DNA from: Aeromonas lacus
GTDB lineage: Bacteria; Pseudomonadota; Gammaproteobacteria; Enterobacterales; Aeromonadaceae
Direction: 5' to 3'
Assembly: GCF_000764665.1 (NCBI RefSeq)
Contig: NZ_JRGM01000146.1
Coordinates: 1 to 62,953, forward strand
Length of the DNA: 62,953 nt
Shown: piece by piece, positions 9,132-19,855 of the stretch
How the letters are laid out: each line of letters starts with the position of its first letter
Numbering within the stretch: position 1 is the first letter of the stretch
Position numbers and translations under genes: made by a program
Notes under the pieces: model-generated
The model's database searches: none
What the model was told of the DNA's origin: nothing
The model's input: the letters and a program-made list of their open reading frames with translations, nothing else

Positions 9132-11120
9132 TTATTTGGCGCGCAGCAGGGTGACAGTTTCCTCATCCAGAGCGGTCAGAGTGGGGCGGGCATCGCGCAC
9201 ATACTCCACGAAGGAGGCGGCATCGGTACCGCAATCGACCCCGGCTGCTTTGCAGTCGAGGGATTTGCCCGGGGCATAGACGGCGCCGAGCAGCTCGCCG
9301 TTTTGTGCCACTTTGAGCACCGGGAAGGCGGTCAGCTTGCCGTTGACGCTGGCGATGTCGACCCGCTCGCTCTTCTGACGCTGGGCATTGGCCAGTGCCT
9401 GCCAGCCGTCGTTGCCGTTGGCGCTGTAGGCGTTCATCACCACGCGATAGTGCTGACTATCCACCAGATCCTGCCACTCGCCACTCGCCGTCTTGTGCTG
9501 CAGTTGGGTCAGGGTGCCCGCCTTGCCTGCGTTGGTCTCCTGAAAGGTGTAGCGCAGGTGGCCACCATAGGGGAACTTGCCGGCATGGGCGCTGGCGGGC
9601 AGGGTGGCGGTGATGGTCTCGGTCAGCAGGGCGCGCACCTCGGCGCCGGTCAGGGTCAGCACCGCGAGCTGGTTTTTGAACGGCAGCAGGGTGAGGGAGC
9701 TGTCTCCCTCGCGCCACTCGCCGGCCGGCAGCTCGGCGCGCACGCCACCCACCGCCACCAGTGCGAAGTCGACCGGACCGCCTGTCAGGGCCTGAACAGC
9801 CGGGGTATTGGCCCAGTAGAACTCCCCTTCGGCAACCAGCGGTGCCACGTCGGAGCCATGGCTGTCGCTGCCGTTGTCGCCGGGGCGACGGGCATTTTGC
9901 AACTGCTCGGGAATGGTGCCGATCACCGGGCCATAGGCTTTCTCCAGCGCCGGTTTGTAGTGGCTGTCGATGATGCCGCGCAGGCGGGGATCTTCATCCA
10001 CGGTGACCAGATTGGGCTGGTTGTCGATGAACTGGCTCGCCTCCTTGCTGCGGTTCTCGTCGAGGGGCTGCTTGCGCGCCGCATCGGCGAAAAAGTCGCG
10101 GCTGGCCAGCAGGCTGTTGTGGCCCTGACAGTCGGTCACATGACCCTGACCATCAAAGCTCACCTGCGCCAGACCAATGGCCTGGGCGTAGGAGCCAGCC
10201 TGCACCACGCAGGTCTTGCCGATGCCGTCCGGGTTGGTCACCAGCTTGGCGTATTCACCTGTGTTGCCCCAGCCGATATTGCGAAAATCGCCGAGCAGGC
10301 TGTGGGAGTGGCCGCCGACGATGGCATCGATGCCGTTCACCTTGGCGGCCAGCGCCAGATCCCGTTCATTGCCGATGTGGGTGAGCGCCACGATCTGGTG
10401 GATCCCTTTGGCTTGCAGCATGTCGACCGTGGCCTGGGCCGATTCAACTTCCTTGGCAAAGCGCAGCTTGCCGACGTTGGGGGCGATGTTGCCCATATCT
10501 TCCAGCACCAGCCCGATAACGGCGACCAGCTGCTTGCCTTGCGGCAGGTTATTGATGTCGGTGACCGGGCTCTTCTGGTTGCCGTCAAAGGCATAGACAG
10601 TGAAAGGCTTGAGATTGGCCACTTTGCTGAGGGCGGGATCGTCCTTGGTGTCGAGGTTGGCGGCCAGCACCGGGAAGTTGACCCCCGTGATGAAGCGGGC
10701 CAGCTTCTGGTTGTCGAGATCGAATTCGTGGTTGCCAAGGGCCATGGCATCGAGGCCGAACTGATTGAGCAGCTCGGCGTTGGCCATCCCTTCGTTGAGC
10801 TTGAAGTAGCCGCTGCCCTGCCAGGCATCGCCGCCGTGCAGCAGCAGCATGGCGTGGTTTTGGGCCAGCGCATCGGCCTGATAGGCCTTGGCCATGGTCA
10901 GCAGCCGCGGGTAGCCGCCGAAACGGGTGTAGAGGGTATCCGTCTTCCCCTCTTGGGCAAAGATATGCCCCTTCAGCTCGGCGTTGACCGGGTCAAACTG
11001 GGAGTGGGTATCGTTCATGTGAGCCAGAGTCAGCACGAAGGGCTGATTTTCTTTGGCAGGCTGACAGGCGAAGAGGGCGGAGGTCAGGGTCGCAAGCAGG
11101 AGGGGGCGCAAGCCATTCAT
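9132..11120 (-). CDS. UshA-family bifunctional metallophosphatase/5'-nucleotidase, lipoprotein
   Basis: A 662-residue exported 5'-nucleotidase. A lipoprotein signal peptide ends LTSALFAC-Q, so it is probably anchored to an outer or inner membrane leaflet on the periplasmic or surface side. The metallophosphatase domain carries the metal motifs HMNDTHSQFD, GGDAWQGSG, LGNHEFD, ALTHIGNERD and VGGHSHS. The C-terminal 5'-nucleotidase domain follows (VAVGGVRAELPAG, FPYGGHLRYTF, MNAYSANGNDGW). It likely dephosphorylates extracellular nucleotides for nucleoside uptake, like Vibrio NutA. The ATG at 11118-11120 follows AAGGA; the longer frame adds eight residues before the signal peptide. Monocistronic between two terminators. 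Confidence 0.9.
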   Translation of the reverse strand: MNGLRPLLLATLTSALFACQPAKENQPFVLTLAHMNDTHSQFDPVNAELKGHIFAQEGKTDTLYTRFGGYPRLLTMAKAYQADALAQNHAMLLLHGGDAWQGSGYFKLNEGMANAELLNQFGLDAMALGNHEFDLDNQKLARFITGVNFPVLAANLDTKDDPALSKVANLKPFTVYAFDGNQKSPVTDINNLPQGKQLVAVIGLVLEDMGNIAPNVGKLRFAKEVESAQATVDMLQAKGIHQIVALTHIGNERDLALAAKVNGIDAIVGGHSHSLLGDFRNIGWGNTGEYAKLVTNPDGIGKTCVVQAGSYAQAIGLAQVSFDGQGHVTDCQGHNSLLASRDFFADAARKQPLDENRSKEASQFIDNQPNLVTVDEDPRLRGIIDSHYKPALEKAYGPVIGTIPEQLQNARRPGDNGSDSHGSDVAPLVAEGEFYWANTPAVQALTGGPVDFALVAVGGVRAELPAGEWREGDSSLTLLPFKNQLAVLTLTGAEVRALLTETITATLPASAHAGKFPYGGHLRYTFQETNAGKAGTLTQLQHKTASGEWQDLVDSQHYRVVMNAYSANGNDGWQALANAQRQKSERVDIASVNGKLTAFPVLKVAQNGELLGAVYAPGKSLDCKAAGVDCGTDAASFVEYVRDARPTLTALDEETVTLLRAK

Positions 11121-11180
11121 GGGTAAATCCTTAACACCTGCCACAGGCAGGGTCGTACATATAGCCGGGGTCTATAAAGA

Positions 11181-11206
11181 CGAAAACCGCCTGATGGCGG
11201 TTTTCG
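11181..11206 (-). terminator. rho-independent terminator of prs
   Basis: An 11-bp stem CGAAAACCGCC / GGCGGTTTTCG with a TGAT loop, 15 bases after the prs stop and followed on the minus strand by TCTTTATA. Confidence 0.85.
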
Positions 11207-11221
11207 TTATTGCTGAATCTA

Positions 11222-12169
11222 TCAATGCTCAAACATGGCAGAGATGGACTCTTCGTTGCTGATGCGACGAATGGCTTCGGCCAGAACAGTCGAGAGGGTC
11301 AGCTGTTTGACTTTGCCGACCGCCTTCATCTCCGCGGTGAGCGGGATGGAGTCGGTGATGATCAGTTCGTCGATCACGGAGTTCTTGATGTTCTCGACGG
11401 CAGAACCGGAGAAGACCGGGTGGGTAGCGTAGGCGAATACACGCTTGGCACCACGCTCTTTCAGGGCTTCTGCAGCTTTGCACAGAGTGCCGCCGGTATC
11501 GATCATGTCGTCAACGATGATGCAGTCGCGACCGGCAACGTCACCGATCAGGTGCATAACCTGGGAGACGTTCGGGCGGGGACGACGCTTGTCGATGATG
11601 GCGATGTCGGTATCGTCCAGCAGCTTGGCGATAGCGCGTGCACGCACGACGCCGCCGATGTCCGGCGATACAACGACAGGGGACTCGAGGTTCTTGGACT
11701 TCATGTCTTCCAGCAGCACCGGGCTACCGAATACGTTGTCTACCGGAACGTCGAAGAAGCCCTGGATTTGCTCGGCATGCAGGTCAACGGTCAGCACGCG
11801 ATCCACACCCACGCTGGAGAGGAAGTCAGCGACAACCTTGGCGGTGATGGGCACACGGGCGGAGCGGACGCGACGGTCCTGACGGGCATAACCAAAATAG
11901 GGGATTACGGCAGTGATACGGCCAGCTGAAGCACGACGCAGTGCATCCACCATGACGATCAATTCCATCAAATTGTCGTTGGTCGGGGCACAGGTGGATT
12001 GAATGATGAAGATATCGCCACCGCGTACATTCTCGTTGATCTGTACGCTGATCTCGCCGTCGCTAAAGCGACCTACGGCAGCATTGCCGAGTTTGATAAA
12101 CAGGCGATCTGCGATCTTCTGGGCTAGTTCCGGCGTTGCGTTACCAGCAAACAGCTTCATGTCAGGCAC
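11222..12169 (-). CDS. prs: ribose-phosphate pyrophosphokinase (PRPP synthase)
   Basis: A 315-residue class I PRPP synthase, exactly the E. coli length. It makes phosphoribosyl pyrophosphate from ribose 5-phosphate and ATP for nucleotide, His and Trp synthesis. Visible features are the ATP-binding flexible loop ([18 protein letters not shown]), the divalent-metal region ([18 protein letters not shown]) and the PRPP loop ([11 protein letters not shown]). I take the GTG at 12167-12169 ([10 protein letters not shown], with GAGG 9 bases upstream). The ATG three codons later is too far from that ribosome site. It lies downstream of the tRNA-Gln and ispE in the common gamma-proteobacterial order. 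Confidence 0.97.
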   Translation of the reverse strand: MPDMKLFAGNATPELAQKIADRLFIKLGNAAVGRFSDGEISVQINENVRGGDIFIIQSTCAPTNDNLMELIVMVDALRRASAGRITAVIPYFGYARQDRRVRSARVPITAKVVADFLSSVGVDRVLTVDLHAEQIQGFFDVPVDNVFGSPVLLEDMKSKNLESPVVVSPDIGGVVRARAIAKLLDDTDIAIIDKRRPRPNVSQVMHLIGDVAGRDCIIVDDMIDTGGTLCKAAEALKERGAKRVFAYATHPVFSGSAVENIKNSVIDELIITDSIPLTAEMKAVGKVKQLTLSTVLAEAIRRISNEESISAMFEH

Positions 12170-12357
12170 GGTTTGAAACCTCGGGGTTGCATCCAGTATG
12201 TGGGGGGAGTCTGAAATCAGACCCTTATCGTTTTGGGGCAAACGATTTAGCCAGACAACGAGCAAGGGAATAGCCGCATCGGGATGGCAGAAAGGGGGGT
12301 GAGCCCTGCGACGTGGGCGAGCACGACATCGCCCGCGTCACTGCCATCAGATCAAAT

Positions 12358-12432
12358 TGGCTGGGGTACTAGGATTCGAACCTAGGGATGGCGAGATCAA
12401 AACCCGCTGCCTTACCGCTTGGCGATACCCCA
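12358..12432 (-). tRNA. tRNA-Gln (anticodon TTG)
   Basis: A 75-base cloverleaf starting TGGGGTATCGCCAAGCGGTA. The anticodon loop reads TTTTGAT, the T-arm is GGTTCGAATCC, and the 3' CCA is encoded. It is nearly identical to E. coli tRNA-Gln. It begins one base past the ispE stop, so it is probably processed from an ispE read-through transcript. Confidence 0.97.
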
Positions 12433-12433
12433 A

Positions 12434-13282
12434 TCATTTGAATTGTTGCAAAGTAACGAGGAGTGGTGATATGTTCTCGCCCTTGGCAACAAACCCATCC
12501 AGCCCCTTCGGCACTCTGGCCAACACTTCCCGAGCAGTCACTTCGTCTTCAAACTGAGCAAAGACGCAGGCTCCTGTGCCCGTCATTCTTGACGGCGCGT
12601 ATTCTAGCAACCAGCCGAGCGCATTGGCAACCTCGGGGTGGCGCTTTTTCACGAGCGCTTCGCAATCGTTTTTCCACTCCCCCTCCATCAGGTTGTGCAA
12701 AGCCATCTTCGGCGTGGCTCTGGGCAGATCCGGATCCTGGAACACGACAGCGGTTGCCACATGGCAATCCGGCTTGAGCACCAGATACCATGACTCGGGC
12801 AATTCGACCGGTTGCAGTCGCTCGCCAACCCCCTCGGCAAAGGCTGCCTTGCCACGGACAAAGACCGGCACATCGGCGCCCAGCTGCACCCCAAGCGCTG
12901 CCAGTTCATCTTCGTCAAGACCAGCCTGCCAGAGGTGGTTGAGAGCAACCAGCGTGGTGGCCGCATCGGACGAACCGCCGCCGATACCCCCCCCCATGGG
13001 CAGCACCTTCTCCAGCCGGATATGGGCTCCCTGCGGGCTGGGCAGCCTTGCCTGCAGCAGGCGGGCGGCACGGATAATGAGGTTTTGCTCATCCGGTACG
13101 CCGGGAATGGCCGGGCTCAGGGTGAGGGTGTCGTTATTTGGAATCACCTCGAATTCGAGCCAGTCACCGTGGTTGAGGAAGATGAACAGGGTTTGCAGCT
13201 CGTGGTAGCCATCCGGACGACGGCCATTGACGTGCAGGAACAGGTTGAGTTTGGCCGGTGCCGGCCAGCGTGTGGAAGCCAT
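12434..13282 (-). CDS. ispE: 4-diphosphocytidyl-2-C-methyl-D-erythritol kinase
   Basis: A 282-residue GHMP-family kinase of the MEP isoprenoid pathway, catalysing the ATP-dependent phosphorylation of CDP-methylerythritol. Visible are the N-terminal substrate motif [24 protein letters not shown] and the glycine-rich ATP loop [18 protein letters not shown]. The C-terminal GHMP motif is [10 protein letters not shown]. Its ATG overlaps the lolB stop (TAATG), so the two are translationally coupled. Longer upstream frames extend into lolB and are not needed. Confidence 0.96.
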   Translation of the reverse strand: MASTRWPAPAKLNLFLHVNGRRPDGYHELQTLFIFLNHGDWLEFEVIPNNDTLTLSPAIPGVPDEQNLIIRAARLLQARLPSPQGAHIRLEKVLPMGGGIGGGSSDAATTLVALNHLWQAGLDEDELAALGVQLGADVPVFVRGKAAFAEGVGERLQPVELPESWYLVLKPDCHVATAVVFQDPDLPRATPKMALHNLMEGEWKNDCEALVKKRHPEVANALGWLLEYAPSRMTGTGACVFAQFEDEVTAREVLARVPKGLDGFVAKGENISPLLVTLQQFK

Positions 13283-13890
13283 TAGCGTGCAAGAGTCCAT
13301 TGGTTGATCTGAAGCTTGAGGCGGCTGCCCTGACCGGTCATGGTCAGCTGGTGGGGCAGGCGGTAGCCATCCTGATCCCGGTAGTCGCCATAGACGATCT
13401 GCCACTGGCCGTCACGCACCCGGGCCAGACTGCTGTCGGGGTTGAGCTCGAAGTCGGCCTCGCCCGGCAGCCCCTTGATCCACTCCGGCAGACCGGCGAC
13501 CGGAATGTTCCAGCCGGTGAGCTGATAGATCAGCCCTTCGGCATCTTGGCTCTGGTGACGCTTGCCCTCGCTGTCGATCAGGGTGATTTCGCCCTTGCTG
13601 CGGGAGAGCTCGAGAATGCTGGTGCCGATCAGGCTGGTGAGGTTGAGCCGATAATCATCGCCATCCTGCTGCCAGTTGAGGCGGGCGCTGCCCTTTTGCT
13701 GGGGAGTGATGATGGCCATCTTGCCGGAAAGCTCCCAATGGGTGAGCTGTTCGAGGCGGGTTCGTTCCTGATCCCAGTTAACCTGGGCCCGCTGGGGCTG
13801 AGTGGTGGCACAACCGCCAAGGATCAGCAGGCAGGCGAGGGTAAAAATACGTAGCAGCAAGAGAAGGCTCCAGAGAGAGGAATTTGCCAC
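13282..13890 (-). CDS. lolB: outer-membrane lipoprotein receptor LolB
   Basis: A 202-residue lipoprotein that accepts lipoproteins from LolA and inserts them into the outer membrane. The signal peptide ends in the lipobox LILGGC, with Cys at about residue 27 and no Asp at +2, as expected for outer-membrane sorting. The mature part carries family strands such as [22 protein letters not shown]. It is divergent from hemA and coupled to ispE, the usual hemA/lolB/ispE layout. Confidence 0.94.
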   Translation of the reverse strand: MANSSLWSLLLLLRIFTLACLLILGGCATTQPQRAQVNWDQERTRLEQLTHWELSGKMAIITPQQKGSARLNWQQDGDDYRLNLTSLIGTSILELSRSKGEITLIDSEGKRHQSQDAEGLIYQLTGWNIPVAGLPEWIKGLPGEADFELNPDSSLARVRDGQWQIVYGDYRDQDGYRLPHQLTMTGQGSRLKLQINQWTLAR

Positions 13891-13986
13891 AGTATACGGG
13901 GCGGCCGTATTGCTTTTAAAGACTTACCCTTTCTCGTACAATTGGCAGCCTTTGCACCCAGCGTATGAAATGATCGTCGCCCACTC

Positions 13987-15243
13987 ATGAGTTTGCTTGC
14001 CCTCGGAATCAACCACAACACCGCCAGTGTCGCCTTGCGGGAGCGGGTCGCCTTTGGTCCGGACTGCATCGATCGCGCCTTGCGTGAGCTGGTGAACCAA
14101 CCCGGCATCAACGAGGCGGTGATCGTCTCCACCTGCAACCGGACCGAGCTTTACTGCAATCTGGCCGGTGAGCAGCAGGGCGAGGTGCTGCGCTGGCTGC
14201 AGCAGTTCCACGGGCTGGATGCGGCCGAGCTGGTCAGCGCCATCTACCAGCACCATGACGAAGAGGCGGTGCGCCACCTGATGCGGGTGGCGTGCGGACT
14301 CGACTCGCTGGTGCTGGGTGAGCCGCAGATCCTCGGCCAGATCAAGCAATCCTACGCCCATGCCCAGCAGGCGGAGTCGGTGAAGGGGGCGCTGGAACGG
14401 CTGTTCCAGAAATCTTTCTCGGTGGCAAAAAGAGTGCGCACCGATACCGAGATTGGCGCGAGCGCCGTGTCGGTGGCGTTTGCTGCCGTCAGCCTGGGTC
14501 GGCGGATCTTCTCCGATCTTTCCCAGACCAAGGTGCTCTTGGTCGGTGCTGGCGAAACCATCGAGCTGGTGGCCCGTCATCTGCGCGAACAGAACGTGAC
14601 CCAGATGATGGTGGCCAACCGGACTTTGCAACGGGCCCAGACCCTGGCTGCCGAATTTGGCGCCCAGGTGATGACGCTCGAAGAGATCCCCGATTACCTG
14701 CACGAGGCGGATATCGTCATCAGCTCGACCGCGAGCCCGCTGCCCATCATCGGCAAGGGGATGGTGGAGCGTGCTCTCAAGGCGCGCCGTTTTCGTCCCA
14801 TGTTTCTGGTCGATATCGCCGTACCGCGCGACATCGAGGCGGAAGTGGACGAGCTCTCCGACGCCTACCTCTACACGGTGGACGATCTGCAGGGGATCAT
14901 CGAGCAGAACCTCGAGACCCGCAAACGGGCCGCGGCACAAGCCGAGGTGATCGTGCAGGAGGAGCGCGACGAGTTCATGGGCTGGTATCGCGGCCAGAGC
15001 TCGGTTGATCTCATTCGCGACTACCGCCAGCAGTCCCAGCAGGTCGCTGACGAGGAGTTGCAACGCGCCCTGCTGGCACTGGCCCAGGGCGAGAGTGCCG
15101 AGCAGGCGCTCAAGGCGATGGCCCATCGCCTCACCAACAAGTTGATCCATGCGCCGACCCAGGCCCTGCGCCAGGCGGCCTCCCAGGGCGACGAGAGTGC
15201 GCTGTCCCGTCTGCGGCAGGCACTGGGGTTGTCACAAGAGTAA
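13987..15243 (+). CDS. hemA: glutamyl-tRNA reductase
   Basis: A 418-residue enzyme, the same length as E. coli HemA. It reduces glutamyl-tRNA to glutamate-1-semialdehyde with NADPH, the first committed step of haem synthesis. The catalytic cysteine is Cys50 in [11 protein letters not shown]. The NADPH-binding motif ([17 protein letters not shown]) and the C-terminal dimerisation helix region are intact. It starts a block with prfA and prmC; prfA begins 55 bases after the stop. In enterobacteria HemA is controlled by haem-dependent proteolysis of its N-terminus; nothing here contradicts that. Confidence 0.97.
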   Translation: MSLLALGINHNTASVALRERVAFGPDCIDRALRELVNQPGINEAVIVSTCNRTELYCNLAGEQQGEVLRWLQQFHGLDAAELVSAIYQHHDEEAVRHLMRVACGLDSLVLGEPQILGQIKQSYAHAQQAESVKGALERLFQKSFSVAKRVRTDTEIGASAVSVAFAAVSLGRRIFSDLSQTKVLLVGAGETIELVARHLREQNVTQMMVANRTLQRAQTLAAEFGAQVMTLEEIPDYLHEADIVISSTASPLPIIGKGMVERALKARRFRPMFLVDIAVPRDIEAEVDELSDAYLYTVDDLQGIIEQNLETRKRAAAQAEVIVQEERDEFMGWYRGQSSVDLIRDYRQQSQQVADEELQRALLALAQGESAEQALKAMAHRLTNKLIHAPTQALRQAASQGDESALSRLRQALGLSQE

Positions 15244-15298
15244 TTTTTCGGGGCTACCATGCTGGTGGTCCCGTCCTCCATTTGAGATTGCAAGAGTT

Positions 15299-16387
15299 AT
15301 GAATCCGTCACTGATCAGAAAGCTGGAAGGCCTCATCGAGCGCCACGAAGAAGTTCAGGCCATGCTCGGCGAGCCCGACGTGGTCTCGGATCAGGAGCGC
15401 TATCGCGCCCTGACCCGTGAATATGCCCAGCTGGAAGATATCGTTCACGCCTTCCAGCGTTTCCGTCAGGCGCAGGATGATCTGGAGACGACCCAGATGA
15501 TGCTGGAAGAGGATGATGCCGACCTGCGCGAGATGGCGCAGGAGGAGCTGCCGCTCGCCAAGGCCAATCTGGAGGCGCTGGAGCAGGAGCTGCAAGTGAT
15601 GCTGCTGCCCAAGGATCCCAAGGATGACAACAACTGCTATCTGGAGATCCGGGCCGGGGCCGGCGGTGATGAAGCGGCCATCTTTGCAGGCGACCTGTTC
15701 CGCATGTACTCCCGCTTTGCCGAGCGTCAGGGCTGGCGTGTCTCCATCGTCAGCTGCAACGACGGGGAATATGGCGGTTACAAGGAGGTCATCGCCAAGA
15801 TCGACGGCGAGCGTGTCTACGGTCGTCTCAAGTTTGAATCCGGTGGTCACCGGGTACAGCGGGTGCCGGAGACCGAATCTCAGGGTCGGGTGCACACCTC
15901 CGCCTGTACCGTCGCTGTACTGCCGGAAGTGCCGGAAGCCGAGCAGATCGAGATCAACCCCTCCGATCTGAAGATCGACACCTTCCGCGCCTCCGGTGCC
16001 GGTGGTCAGCACGTCAACAAGACTGACTCGGCCATTCGGATCACCCACCTGCCGACCGGGCTGGTGGTGGAGTGTCAGGACGAGCGCTCCCAGCACAAGA
16101 ACCGCGCCAAGGCGATGTCGGTACTCTCTGCCCGCCTGCAGGCGGCTGAGGATGAGCGCCATCGCGCCGCCGAGCAGAGTACCCGCCGCAATCTGGTGGG
16201 CTCCGGTGATCGTTCCGAGCGCATCCGTACCTACAACTATCCGCAGGGCCGTCTCTCCGAACACCGCATCAACCTTACCCTGTACCGCCTCTCCGAAATT
16301 TTGGAAGGGGATCTGGACTGTGTTATCACGCCGCTGGTGCAGGAGTATCAGGCCGACCAGCTTGCCTCGCTGGCCGAGAGCAATTGA
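15299..16387 (+). CDS. prfA: peptide chain release factor 1
   Basis: A 362-residue RF1, which terminates at UAA and UAG. The GGQ motif of the peptidyl-transferase loop is in [17 protein letters not shown]. The codon-reading tripeptide position reads P-E-T (VPETESQGR), where E. coli has P-A-T. The ATG at 15299 follows CAAGAG and begins the conserved [12 protein letters not shown]; the longer open frame overlaps hemA. GGQ methylation is done by the prmC product encoded 61 bases downstream. Confidence 0.97.
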   Translation: MNPSLIRKLEGLIERHEEVQAMLGEPDVVSDQERYRALTREYAQLEDIVHAFQRFRQAQDDLETTQMMLEEDDADLREMAQEELPLAKANLEALEQELQVMLLPKDPKDDNNCYLEIRAGAGGDEAAIFAGDLFRMYSRFAERQGWRVSIVSCNDGEYGGYKEVIAKIDGERVYGRLKFESGGHRVQRVPETESQGRVHTSACTVAVLPEVPEAEQIEINPSDLKIDTFRASGAGGQHVNKTDSAIRITHLPTGLVVECQDERSQHKNRAKAMSVLSARLQAAEDERHRAAEQSTRRNLVGSGDRSERIRTYNYPQGRLSEHRINLTLYRLSEILEGDLDCVITPLVQEYQADQLASLAESN

Positions 16388-16448
16388 TGCAAATGCTGAA
16401 CCGGCAAGCTCGCATTCAGACGTGCCTGATTAAAGTAGGACGGCACTG

Positions 16449-17288
16449 ATGCAGATCCAGCAGGCTCGTGCCCATATCATGACTGTACTGGCAGGGGGAG
16501 AGTCCCCTCGCGCCGATGCCGATGTGCTGCTCTGTCATCTGCTCGACTGCCGGCGCAGCTATCTGATGACCTGGCCCGAGCGCGAGCTGGATGTCGCCCA
16601 GCAAGCCACCCTGCAGACGTGGCTGGCCCGTCGTCTCAATGGCGAGCCCATTGCCCATCTCGTTGGCGAGCGGGAGTTCTGGTCGCTGCCGCTGAAAGTG
16701 AGCCCGGCGACCCTGATCCCGCGCCCGGATACCGAAGTGCTGGTGGAGCAGGCGCTGGCGAAGATCCCGCAAGGGCCCTGCGCCGTGCTGGATCTCGGCA
16801 CCGGTACCGGCGCCATCGCGCTGGCCATCAAGTCCGAGCGACCCGAGCTCGATGTATGGGCGGTGGATCGGATGGTGGACGCTGCCGCTCTGGCGCGCGA
16901 GAACAGCGCGGCGCTGGGATTACCCATCGAGGTGCGGGACGGCAGCTGGTTTGCTCCGCTCGATGAGCAGGCTCCCCGTTTTGCGGTGATTGTCTCCAAT
17001 CCCCCCTATATTGATGGCGCCGATCCCCATCTCGAGCAGGGTGATGTACGCTTTGAACCGCGCTCGGCGCTGGTGGCGGACGAAGCGGGGCTGGCGGATA
17101 TCCGCCATATTGCGGCCCATGCCCCGGCCCATCTGCACAGCGAAGGGTGGCTGCTGCTGGAACATGGCTGGGATCAGGGGATGGCGGTGCGCCAGCTGCT
17201 GCAGGATTTCGGCTATCGCAGCGTAACCACAGTGCGCGATTACGGGGAGAACGAGCGGGTTACTCTGGGCATGTGCCCGACCAGCTGA
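16449..17288 (+). CDS. prmC: release factor glutamine methyltransferase
   Basis: A 279-residue SAM-dependent methyltransferase that methylates the GGQ glutamine of RF1 and RF2. The N-terminal helical substrate domain spans about residues 1-75. The SAM motif is VLDLGTGTGAIALAI and the catalytic NPPY is in IVSNPPYIDG. The loop FEPRSALVADEAGL typical of PrmC is present. It follows prfA in the expected operon. Confidence 0.96.
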   Translation: MQIQQARAHIMTVLAGGESPRADADVLLCHLLDCRRSYLMTWPERELDVAQQATLQTWLARRLNGEPIAHLVGEREFWSLPLKVSPATLIPRPDTEVLVEQALAKIPQGPCAVLDLGTGTGAIALAIKSERPELDVWAVDRMVDAAALARENSAALGLPIEVRDGSWFAPLDEQAPRFAVIVSNPPYIDGADPHLEQGDVRFEPRSALVADEAGLADIRHIAAHAPAHLHSEGWLLLEHGWDQGMAVRQLLQDFGYRSVTTVRDYGENERVTLGMCPTS

Positions 17289-17345
17289 CTCCCTTTACTA
17301 CCGGTTTGACGGGCAGGGGCGCGGCCTCTGCATCGAGGATTGATA

Positions 17346-17735
17346 TTGAATAGCTATCTTGTGCTCAAGCATCTGCATCTCACCCTGATTGGCGGGGCCG
17401 TGCTGATGTTTATGCTTCGTTTTTACTGGGTTCAGGCCGGTTCTGGCCGGGCGTTCAGCGCACCCGTGCTGAAAACCAGCGGTCTGCTCAACGGACTGGT
17501 GGTGCTCTCCGGTGTACTGCTCTGTGTGGTGCTGGGTCTCAACCCGCTCAATAACGGTATTCCCTGGCTTAGCGAGAAGCTGACGGGGATCCTGGTATTG
17601 GTCTTTCTGGCGGCGATGGCGCTGCGGCTGGCCAAAAGCAATCTGGTGCGCTGGTGCTCCTTTCTGGGGGCGCTCGGCTGGATCTACTTTATTGCCAAGT
17701 TGGCAGTGCTCAAACAGGCGAGTTTGTTCGGTTAA
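17346..17735 (+). CDS. sirB2: SirB2-family membrane protein
   Basis: A 129-residue protein with about four predicted membrane segments, starting in the family sequence SYLVLKHLHLTLIGGAVLMF. The cellular role of SirB2 is not established, but the gene commonly sits between prmC and sirB1 or kdsA, as here. The start is a TTG. I prefer the one at 17346, seven bases after GAGG, over the TTG at 17340, which is too close to the ribosome site. The start remains uncertain by two codons. Confidence 0.85.
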   Translation: MNSYLVLKHLHLTLIGGAVLMFMLRFYWVQAGSGRAFSAPVLKTSGLLNGLVVLSGVLLCVVLGLNPLNNGIPWLSEKLTGILVLVFLAAMALRLAKSNLVRWCSFLGALGWIYFIAKLAVLKQASLFG

Positions 17736-17738
17736 GGC

Positions 17739-18548
17739 ATGAAGAGCATGTTACGTATAGACGAATGGACCGATTTTGAAGCCCATGAGCTGACCGAGCT
17801 GGCCCTGGCGGTCAGCGACGAAATCTATGGCTCGGCCGAGCAGGGGATCCGCGAGCTGCAGCTGCTGGACGAGTGGCTGGATGAGCAGATCGAAGAGGGC
17901 ACCTGCGACGAGGTGCGCCAGCAACTGCTGCGCGGTTTCTATCAGAGCCTCGGGTTTTACGGCGACTGGCAGGATTACTTCTCGGCCGACAATTGCGACA
18001 TCAATCAGGTGTTGCTGCAGCGCAAGGGGATCCCGGTCAGTCTCGGCATTCTCATCATCCAGCTGGGACGCAAGCTCGGGCTCGATGTGGAGGGGATCTG
18101 CTTCCCGGGTCACTTCCTGGTGAGCTTTGCCGGCGGTGAGGGGGAGGTCTATGTCGATCCCTTCACCGGCGATGAGCTGAGCCTGGCCCGTATCGAACTG
18201 CTGCTGCGCGGCGCGCTCGGCGATCTGGCCACCCTGACCCCGGATTACCTGCAGCCCTCTGGTCAGTGGGAGATCATCGAGCGGCTGCTCAATGTCAGCA
18301 AGGGTGCCCTGCTGCGGGAAGACCGCATGTCCGAGGCGCTGCGCTGCAGCGAGTTGTTGCTGCGGATGAAGCCCGGCGATCCGCTGGAGACGCGGGATCG
18401 CGGCTTTATCTACGAGCAGCTGGATTGCCCCCGTCAGGCTGCCGACGACTTTGAATACTTTATTGAACAGTGCCCGGACGATCCGGTAGCCGACGTGCTG
18501 AAAGTGCAGCTGGCTGCGCTGGATTTGACCCCCAAGCCCCTCCATTAA
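17739..18548 (+). CDS. sirB1: SirB1-family (transglutaminase-like/TPR) protein
   Basis: A 269-residue soluble protein of the SirB1/YchA family. The N-terminal two thirds hold the transglutaminase-like fold, with the family signatures GIPVSLGILIIQLGRKLGLD and CFPGHFLVSF containing the conserved Cys and His. The C-terminal third is TPR-like. It starts three bases after the sirB2 stop with AAGG just upstream, so the two are co-transcribed. Its biochemical activity is unknown; operon position ties it loosely to the prfA-prmC-kdsA block. Confidence 0.88.
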   Translation: MKSMLRIDEWTDFEAHELTELALAVSDEIYGSAEQGIRELQLLDEWLDEQIEEGTCDEVRQQLLRGFYQSLGFYGDWQDYFSADNCDINQVLLQRKGIPVSLGILIIQLGRKLGLDVEGICFPGHFLVSFAGGEGEVYVDPFTGDELSLARIELLLRGALGDLATLTPDYLQPSGQWEIIERLLNVSKGALLREDRMSEALRCSELLLRMKPGDPLETRDRGFIYEQLDCPRQAADDFEYFIEQCPDDPVADVLKVQLAALDLTPKPLH

Positions 18549-18652
18549 GGATGGCTTGGCACTGCAACAGAAGAATATCCAGGCCGCTGCGCCCGGTCGC
18601 AACGGACTAACTTGGCTTCAGGCCCCAAGACCCATAATTAAGGATGTCTTAG

Positions 18653-19507
<855 letters not shown>

Positions 19508-19530
19508 TTGGCTCCATAACGCTGGTTAAG

Positions 19531-19560
19531 ACTGACAAGGCCCCGCATGCGGGGCCTTGT
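19531..19560 (+). terminator. terminator hairpin after kdsA
   Basis: A perfect 30-bp palindrome: a 13-bp stem TGACAAGGCCCCG with a CATG loop, 24 bases after the kdsA stop. The T-run is poor (TTGGTTC), so it may act partly as an RNA-stabilising 3' end. Confidence 0.75.
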
Positions 19561-19855
19561 CATTGGTTCAATCCCCTCTGTTTTCCTCTCATGTCAGACT
19601 GCTTCCCCCTCATTGCGTACCACCCACCAATTAATAATCGGTGAATAAATATTTATAAATGGTTACTAATGTTGCGTGATCAGTGTCGCTTAACTCCATT
19701 TTTTAACATGAGATGATGGCGCTACAGTCACCAGAGCGCGGCATCAGCCGATCCAGGATTCGTTACGTCTCCTGCGGGTTGCTTTTGCCTGATGCATCGG
19801 GGCTGCATACCAATAAAACAGAACAACACACCGACAACGGAAGGGATTAAGCAGC
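19561..19855 (+). other. dctA upstream region
   Basis: 295 gene-free bases, AT-rich around 19630-19680, which must carry the dctA promoter and control sites. I could not assign a convincing promoter. A TGAATAAATATTTA stretch at 19642 is one base off an arginine-repressor half-site pattern, but the surrounding AT bias makes that weak. Confidence 0.4.

Noticed and set aside
8736-11126. Plus-strand open frame of almost 800 codons
   Set aside because: It is the antisense shadow of the minus-strand nucleotidase and pth genes, whose motifs are clear; GC-rich third positions keep the opposite frame open.
19642-19655. Arginine-repressor-like box (TGAATAAATATTTA) upstream of dctA
   Set aside because: One mismatch to the consensus in a strongly AT-rich stretch, and no reason for arginine control of a dicarboxylate transporter.
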